A stretch of DNA of 64,000 bases from Ampelomyces quisqualis (taxonomy: Eukaryota > Ascomycota > Dothideomycetes > Pleosporales > Phaeosphaeriaceae): contig JAGTXZ010000011.1 of the NCBI GenBank assembly GCA_018398575.1, positions 1,054,001-1,118,000 of the forward strand, in the 5' to 3' direction. The notes under the pieces were generated by a model that worked only from the letters and a program-made list of their open reading frames with translations, was not told where the DNA came from and did no database searches. Shown one piece after another: positions 57,681-64,000 of the stretch (position 1 is its first letter; the number at the start of each line of letters is the position of its first letter). A program made the position numbers and the translations under genes.

Positions 57681-58689
57681 ACATAAAACTAAAGTGCTTA
57701 AACAAAAGAACTAACTCCTAAGGAAAAACAACTCTAAACTTTTTGTAATGCTAAAGTAGTTACTAATAGGCCTTTAGTAAAGGAGCAGTGCCTATTTACA
57801 ATCTTTTCCTATTCTCTTACATTACTATCTAACTCTCTTACCTAAACGCCAAAGCGCTATTAGCCTATGTTATTTTAACTTTACCTGGTATTATAGAGGC
57901 GTTGCCTAGGCAGACTTGCGTTGCAACTGCAAACGCTTTAGACTGCTCCTATTATAATAAGTCTTGCGTTAACTAAATTTACCTTACCTTTTAGCCCTAC
58001 TTTCTTTTTAGCTACTCTGCTCTACGCCTCTTTCTCTCTTAACCTGCCTAACGTACAACTTTACTGCTGCTGTACTGTAATTAGCTGCTTAACTTCTCTA
58101 CCTTATTGCTAGGCGTTCTAACTAGCTCTAGCTTAGTTTGTATTATCTACTTGTTACTCTTCTACCTTACTACCTCTATTTGCTTTTAAGGCAACTTCTT
58201 TGCACGCAGCTATACTACTTTACTCTAGCGTACTCTCTGCTCCCTTACCTACTTAGTTGCCTCTTTCTATAATTTAGCGCATTCTTACTTTTAAGTCTCT
58301 AAGTTTCTAGCTTAGCTGTTGCCAATAGTTGCTTAGTTAACGCCTTACCTTTAGTTAATTAGAATTTTCCTAATACACGTACCTAACACTTCCTTAGCCT
58401 CTTAGTTGTATACTACCTTTATCTTTAAGCTATAATAAAGAATAAACTTATTCCTAGGCCTAATAGAAATACTTACTTTCTAGTTTACAGATACCTAGTT
58501 AACTGTTCTAGCTACAGTAATGTAATTAACTAGAGTAAGTGCTAGTTTATTAATAAGTTAAGCTAAACGCGTGCTAACATTTGCGCTAGTTAAATTAAAC
58601 AAGAATAGAAAGCTAAGCTGCTCTCTTATTACTAAGCTCTAGTTAGTCTTTGTTACCCTTAAGTCTATAAGGAAAACTTTTAGGCCTTA
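57681..58689 (+). other. Upstream part of unit 1, no clear frame
   Basis: C/T-rich on the plus strand and relatively rich in cttta and gcc words. Short plus-strand stretches are protein-like, but no start can be fixed. It probably belongs to the unit at 58690-59760. Confidence 0.35.
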
Positions 58690-59760
58690 TCTGCTACTAC
58701 TTACTGTTAGCCCTTATTTAGGAGCTAAGTAGGCAAGCTTAGTTGTTAAGACTAATAGGCCTCTGCATATTAACAAGTTGCTTTCTACTCTAGGCGATTA
58801 CTTTAGCCTTAAGGATAACTCTAGAGCTAAGAAGCACAAGATCTATAACGCTTGCATTAAAAGCTTAATTCTAAGCTATACTAACTGCGCTATTAACATA
58901 GCTTCTATTAAGGGTAAGTCTAAGCACTTGTGTAGTTACTGCGCAAGAGCTAGTTAGACGTTTAAGTCTACTAGCTTGTGTATACAGTTTAGGTTCTAGG
59001 GTAAGCTGCTAAATAATAGTACTTGTAGCAACTACTTATTCTCTTCTGCTAAAGAGTAGTGTTTAATAAATTGTAAGTAGCTAACACCTTTTTAGTTATT
59101 CTTTTCTATTATTTCTCTAAAGTTATTTACTAATTATTTGTAGGCGCTCTAGTTATTCTATATAGCGTTAAGAGCACTAGGGCTGTTAAGCCCTTCTACA
59201 TTACTTCTAGCCCTCTTATTCTTAACAACTTACCTTCTAAGAACTTGTGTAATTGCAGTTTACTAACCCTAGCAAAGAAGCTTAGTAGCTTTAGGGCTCT
59301 AAGCAAGTCTAGTCTACTAGATTTTGCAAAGTTGTTAGCTAGGAAGGCTTGTTAAAGCCTAGAGTTTAATGCTAGCAAGGTCTCTAAAAACTCTTCTAAA
59401 GCTAGCTACAACTCTAAGAGGCCCTTAGGCACTCTATCTCCTAGCAAGCGTTGTATTTCTAGTTTATCTACAAAGGGCTGTAGAGTTAAGAAGTTGCCTT
59501 GCAAGAAGGCTTAGTTAGATCCTAAGTTAGCTGTAGTTAATAAGGATGTTAAGGAGGATGCTAATAATGCTGTTGTTAACAAGGCTTTAGCTTAGCTTAA
59601 TATTAGTAGGCCTTTAGCTAGTGTAAAGCGTAGCGTTAATAATACTAGCCTAGAAGCTAGTAATAGTAATCTATTGGTTAGAGATGTTAATATAAATGCC
59701 TTAAGTAATAGCTTAGGTAGTCTAAACAACTCCTCTAACAATTAGAGTTTCCTATTATAG
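58690..59760 (+). pseudogene. Cys-rich, Asn-tailed protein, unit 1 (unrecognised)
   Basis: The plus-strand frame reads RPLHINKLLSTLGDYFSLKD and KKHKIYNACIKSLILSYTNC, then a cysteine cluster SKHLCSYCARASQTF…CIQFRFQ…LLNNSTCSNYLF. After a frame change (59250-59330) a long open stretch follows, with SKVSKNSSKASYNSKRPLG, CISSLSTKGCRVKKLPCKKA and an Asn/Ser/Ala tail DVKEDANNAVVNKALAQLN. The few stops are TAG/TAA at Gln-like places. The Cys spacing suggests a zinc-binding module. The same architecture occurs at 60150-61930. The family is not recognised; a gag-like first ORF of a retroelement is possible. Confidence 0.45.
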
Positions 59761-59845
59761 ATCTTGTTTTTATAGTAGCTTTTCTGTAAAATTAACTCTT
59801 CTCTTTTAACGCATCTTTAGAGTTTATAGCTGTGCCAGAGGGCAC

Positions 59846-59890
59846 TGCTTTCTCCCTCTCCTATAAAAAAGAGGCCCTATCTTTTTTCTA
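59846..59890 (+). promoter_or_regulatory. TATA-like element before unit 2
   Basis: ccctctcctataaaaaagaggcc; see the matching element at 57636-57680. Confidence 0.35.
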
Positions 59891-60149
59891 ATTTTCTAAT
59901 TAATTAACGCTCTATTACTACTGTTTGTTATTCTTTTCTTACCTAACTAGCGCGTTGTTAGGCGCGTTGTTTTAACTGCGCGTTACTTAGGCTTTTATTA
60001 AAACTCTACCTTACCTTTGCTTCTAGACTCTTACACTGTTTTTCTAAGCCTATTAATTACCTTACTTAGCATAGATTTCTACGCTACTGCTTAACATTGC
60101 CTGCTTATTTGTTTTCTGCTACGCCTAACGCTGCCTCTACCTGCTCCTT
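59891..60149. other. Leader of unit 2
   Basis: No clear frame. It contains ctaccttacctttgcttctag, similar to the corresponding part of unit 1 (57970-58010). Confidence 0.35.
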
Positions 60150-61930
60150 AATCTCCTTATAGGCAATAGCCTAGTCCTAAGAGCAGCCTATAGCACTCTC
60201 CTACTTCCCCTCTGTCTAGTAAGACTGCTAAGGCTTTAGTTGTAGTGTATAAGCTATTGCCTAAGCTGCTGCTGTTTAGAGAGCTATCTGCTAAGCCTAA
60301 GGTTGCTAAGAGAATTTCGCCCGCTATCTAAACTCTCTTAATAACTTCTCTACTGCCTTTGCCTAACGCTGCCGCCCTAGCTACAATTAATAAGCTTTTT
60401 TAGCAGCTTAAATACGCGTTGCTTTAAAATCCTTGCTTGCGCAGTTCTATTCTGCGTCTATTATACTTGCCTATTACTGTTACTTTAGAGTCTAGTAATA
60501 AGTTCTATAATGCAGTATAGTTAATCTCTAAGGATTTGCCTAGTTTCTCTAATAATAGCCTAGGCTTCCTTAACAGTAATCTAGGCTTTTCTAACAACAA
60601 CTTAGGCTTTCCTAAGTTATCTATTAAAGTTCTAATAACTCTCTAGGCTTGCAGTAAGCTAGCTAAGACTTAGGGCATAAGTAATAGTAAGCTTTAAGCC
60701 TAGATCGCGCAGCATCGCACGCCAACTCTAACAGCCTCTCTGCCTACCCCTTAGTCTGTTGCTTAGACATCTCTTGCAAAGCTAATCTTCTCTAGTTATT
60801 GTAGTAATAAGACTTCTAAGCTGTACATTTATAAGAAGGTTACTTCCCCTTATAATGCTATCTATAACTAGCGTAAGTAGTATTTAAATAACTTGTTAGC
60901 TAATTTAGGCTAATTTATTTATAGTTAAGGCAATGTTATTTAGCTAAATAACTATTAAAGTTATTGCTTAGCTCTAGCACATGCTTTTTAAGGTTAAAAC
61001 TAACAGAAGAAGCTTCTCTCTGCTGCTTGTTAACTGCGCCCTGTCTTCTAAGCTTATAGAAGAAGGTAGATGTATGCTAGCTATCTAGTTTAACTCCTTT
61101 AATATAAAGACTAATAGAATCTTAGTTAAAGATTACTTTTACTTAGGCATAGGCTGTAACTTTCTTAAGGATAATTTAGCTGCACTTATTCTATATTATA
61201 GTTAGTCTACTTGCATATACCTAGACCCTAGCTAGTATAACGTTTAGCCTTGCAGCTGTTGCGCAAAGGGTAATTGCAAATACGCTTTTAGCAAGTATTG
61301 CAGTATTATCTATAATAGTAAGCAGCTACTCTATAGTGCTTGTACTAACTACTTCTATAATATAGGCTTTTAAGCTTATTCTTACATAGGTAAGTTGCTG
61401 CGTTCTGTTTAGAAACTCTTTTCTCTAGAACCTTATTTAGAATTGCGCTAACATTATAGTAACTTAGGTAATTTAAAGCAATTTGTAGATTAAAATAGCC
61501 TAGACGCTTGCAACATCCTGCTAACGCTACCTATTCTTACTACATAAAGTGTTAGGGAATATGCGTCTTACTCTTAGTTTCTTGTTTTAACCTGCTAGGC
61601 TACTATAAGGTTTAATTAGAGTTTGTTTGTTTAGGGTAGGCTACTGCGCAATACAGCTAATAACAAGAGCTATTGTAGTAGAGGGTCTTGCGTGACTAAA
61701 GAGTTGCTAGAGCTTTCTAATAATAGCAACTCTAATTTTAATCCTAGTTAGGCTGTTAAACTAGATTCTAAATCTAGGTCTAAAAATAAGGCTAGTAAGT
61801 CTATAGATACTATTGCTAAGAATAATGTTAATAATAGAGATAAGATAGAGGTTAACGTTAATGTACCTGTTAATGCTAGTAATAATGCTGCTGCTTCTTC
61901 TAAAGCTTTAGTATATTTAGAAGTTTAGGC
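60150..61930 (+). pseudogene. Cys-rich, Asn-tailed protein, unit 2 (unrecognised)
   Basis: A plus-strand frame of about 590 codons is readable with scattered TAG/TAA. It starts with a Ser/Pro/Lys-rich part (HSPTSPLSSKTAKALVVVYK, KPKVAKRISPAI). A threefold repeat S-N-x-N/S-L-G-F follows at about 60540-60620 and a globular part LYIYKKVTSPYNAIYNQRKQ at about 60820. Then come a cysteine cluster CSCCAKGNCKYAFSKYC…SACTNYFYN (61248-61360) and an acidic/basic Asn-rich tail ending KIEVNVNVPVNASNNAAASS. The order (Cys cluster, helical part, Asn-rich tail) repeats that of unit 1. Gag-like RNA/DNA binding is a guess only. Confidence 0.5.
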
Positions 61931-62150
61931 TTACATGCCTTGTAGCGTAGCGCTAATATAGCTTCTGAATAGCAAATGTATAGGCTTGTTTTAACAGTAT
62001 TGCTTTAGATAGCTAGTAGGATTATTGTAAACTGCGTCTGTTGTGTACCTTCCTTTGCTATCTATTTTTGTTCTTATAAATACTTTAAAGCTATTCTAAC
62101 AACTTTGTATTTAGATCTGTTAAAGTTTAGGTTTTTAATAATGCGCACTC
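61931..62150. other. Junction between unit 2 and the third gypsy element
   Basis: Nothing recognised. The two elements converge here. Confidence 0.4.
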
Positions 62151-64000
62151 TAACAGCTCTTTAGCGCGTCTCTGCTAATTGTTCTAAATCTAAATTTTTA
62201 TTCTTATCTACCTTAGTAGCATTCTTAAGCCTCTTAGAACACTAGCGTACTACTAATTCTCCTACTAGTTGTAAGATGTCCTGCCTATAGCTAGAGAGCG
62301 CCTAGTCTTTAGTCTTGTTAGTAGATAGGTTCTTGTTAATAAGCTTTAGTTCTATTTCTGTGCGCTAATAGAACTTCTTTAACCTGTTGCCTAGCGTGTA
62401 GCTTTGAAACAGTGCTCTATTAAGCTCCTTAAAGTTGTACTACTTCTTCTCTCTAACTTTATGTATTCTAAATAGCCTCTGCTACTTTAGAAGGAACTTG
62501 CTAAGCACCAATTGGTTGTTGTTGTAGTAGGAATCCCTAAGTAGAACTAAGTTGCTAACCTTTAGTTTGTTTGCTCTAGTAACTCTGTTCTTATTAAAGT
62601 AGTCCTTGTTGTTGTTTCTTAGTTAGACTGTTCTAGTAATAGATTCTTGTAACCTAATATCTCTCTTTTTAAATTAATAAGCTCTTATAGCTAGGAGCAA
62701 AGTAGTATTAGTTACTTCTTTCTAGGGCAAGGTCTGCTAGGTTAGTATACACAATTTAATAGGCAGTACGTGCTTGCAACTATATATAAGAAACGCTAGA
62801 GTCTTTCTAGTTACACGCTTAACACTAGTCTAATTAGCCTGTAGAACGCAGTCTAAGTAGTTAACCTATATCCTGCTAAGCTTCTTTAAGGCATCTACTA
62901 TTAGCGCGTATCCTTGTTTGATTAAGCCTTAACTCTGTAGATAATAGGCGCTAGCTACTACTCTATGGATTCTAAATTGCTGTTGCAAGTTAATTAGTAG
63001 ATACTTGTTTTTAGGCCCTTTATCAACTGAAATTTGGAGTGGTAGGCCCTATTAGCAGAAGACTTTTCTTTCTAGAAACTTAATAATAGATGCTAAGTCT
63101 GCGTTTAATAGGGCTTTAGCTTTAGCCTACTGCGTTGTAGTGTATTAGGCTACTACAAGAAACTTCTTGCCTCTAGCTAGGGGCATATAGACTACGTCTA
63201 TAGATATCTAGCTAAAGGGCATTATTAGAGAGGTTGTTAGCTAGAGTTCCTCTTAAACTGTTGCTAAGGCGTATACTTAACACTCTAGGCATAACTTAAC
63301 GTAGGACTTAATATTCTTATATTGTCCTTTCTAATAATAACGCGCCTAAACTTTGCGCTATATGCCTTCCTTTCTATAGTATCCTGCTTTATTATGCATG
63401 GCTTTAATAATAGCTAAACATTTGTTAGGTTTGTCTACAATTTGCCGCAGTAGGTCTCCTTTAGTTAGTATTGAGAACAGATACCTTTCCCTTACTGTCA
63501 ATTTAAGTGCTCTCCTTGTAAACTTTTTTATTTTAGCTCTAAAAAGACTATTGGGCTGACAGTAGAATAGAATCTAACAAGCCTAAGCCTAAGATTCTTT
63601 GTTATAGGCTTTATCTAATAGTTAGTCTTTAAAGCTAAAATTAGCTTTACAGCTGCTATAACGTAGGTTAGCTGTGCGCAGGTGTAGGGCAATAGCAAGC
63701 TGTACTAAATTCAATTAAGCGTTAATAAAGTCCTTAATGTCTTCCTCTAGCTTATTAGGTAGCTCCTACTCTAGTTTCTTAGGTCTTCTTAAAAGGGCGT
63801 TAGCTACTACGTTTCTCTTGCCTTTAATATAGACTATGTTAAATTCCTACATGTTAAGAAGCGCTAGCTACTACGTAACAAAAGCTTCTAGCAAGTTAGT
63901 TGTACTTTGCTAAAGCTGTGCAACTAGCGTCTTTGCATCTGTTTCTACAATAAACTCTACTCTATACAAGTAAGTCTAAAACTTCTTTAGCGCTAGAAGC
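62150..64000 (-). pseudogene. Ty3/gypsy element 3: RNase H end and integrase (partial)
   Basis: On the minus strand, entering from 64000, the frame reads YRVEFIVETDAKTLVAQLQ and FNIVYIKGKRNVVANALLRR, the C-terminal RNase H. The integrase zinc domain at 63402-63282 reads MHNKAGYYRKEGIQRKV and YVKLCLECQ (H-x3-H…C-x2-C, one His changed to Tyr). The core is at 63215-62760, with FSQISIDVVYMPLARGKKFL, QISVDKGPKNKYLL and SQGLIKQGYALIVDALKK, where the catalytic Glu of the N-G-x-x-E-R box is Lys. A C-terminal region to about 62150 is readable but unassigned. Parts at 62990-63500 keep TGG, TGA and TCA words, so mutation is lighter here. RT lies outside the window. Confidence 0.85.

Overview
The window reads as repeat-only heterochromatin from a filamentous ascomycete (Pezizomycotina-type fungus) heavily altered by repeat-induced point mutation (RIP). 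It is AT-rich and saturated with CTA/TTA/TAG/TAA. The trinucleotides TCA, CCA, TGA and TGG are almost missing over long stretches, and almost no open reading frame survives. No host gene, tRNA, rRNA or CRISPR array was recognised. The calls below come from reading degraded proteins through TAA/TAG stops that RIP creates from Gln and Trp codons, so edges are approximate unless stated as exact.

Layout. (1) 1-9860 and about 42130-51785 are the two arms of a very long inverted repeat. Each arm carries a SNF2-like ATPase remnant, a pogo/CENP-B-type DDE transposase remnant, a conserved opposite-strand fragment and short tandem arrays whose copy number differs between arms. (2) 9861-28505 is a Ty3/gypsy chromovirus with exact 300-bp LTRs. 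Its gag is split by two hAT DNA transposons of 5914 and 5913 bp in opposite orientation, each with an 8-bp target duplication. (3) 28640-32560 is a minus-strand Ty1/copia remnant lacking reverse transcriptase. (4) 33600-41000 holds long minus-strand coding remnants that I do not recognise, with a six-copy 89-bp tandem array between them. (5) 51870-56600 is a second, plus-strand chromovirus (gag, protease, RT, RNase H, integrase, chromodomain). (6) 56790-57180 is an intact lysine-rich low-complexity reading frame on the minus strand. (7) 57630-61930 holds two successive plus-strand Cys-rich/Asn-rich coding units that look paralogous. (8) About 62150-64000 is the end of a third Ty3/gypsy element on the minus strand, running off the window.

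How it fits together: the window is a nest of selfish elements. Order can be read only locally: the hATs entered the chromovirus gag, and RIP then mutated everything. The 5' and 3' LTRs differ at 30 of 300 sites, all transitions. The least ordinary content is the inverted-repeat unit pairing a SNF2-like helicase with a pogo-type transposase, the extra genes inside the hATs, the unassigned 33.6-41 kb element, and the strong YCA/TGR context of the mutation.
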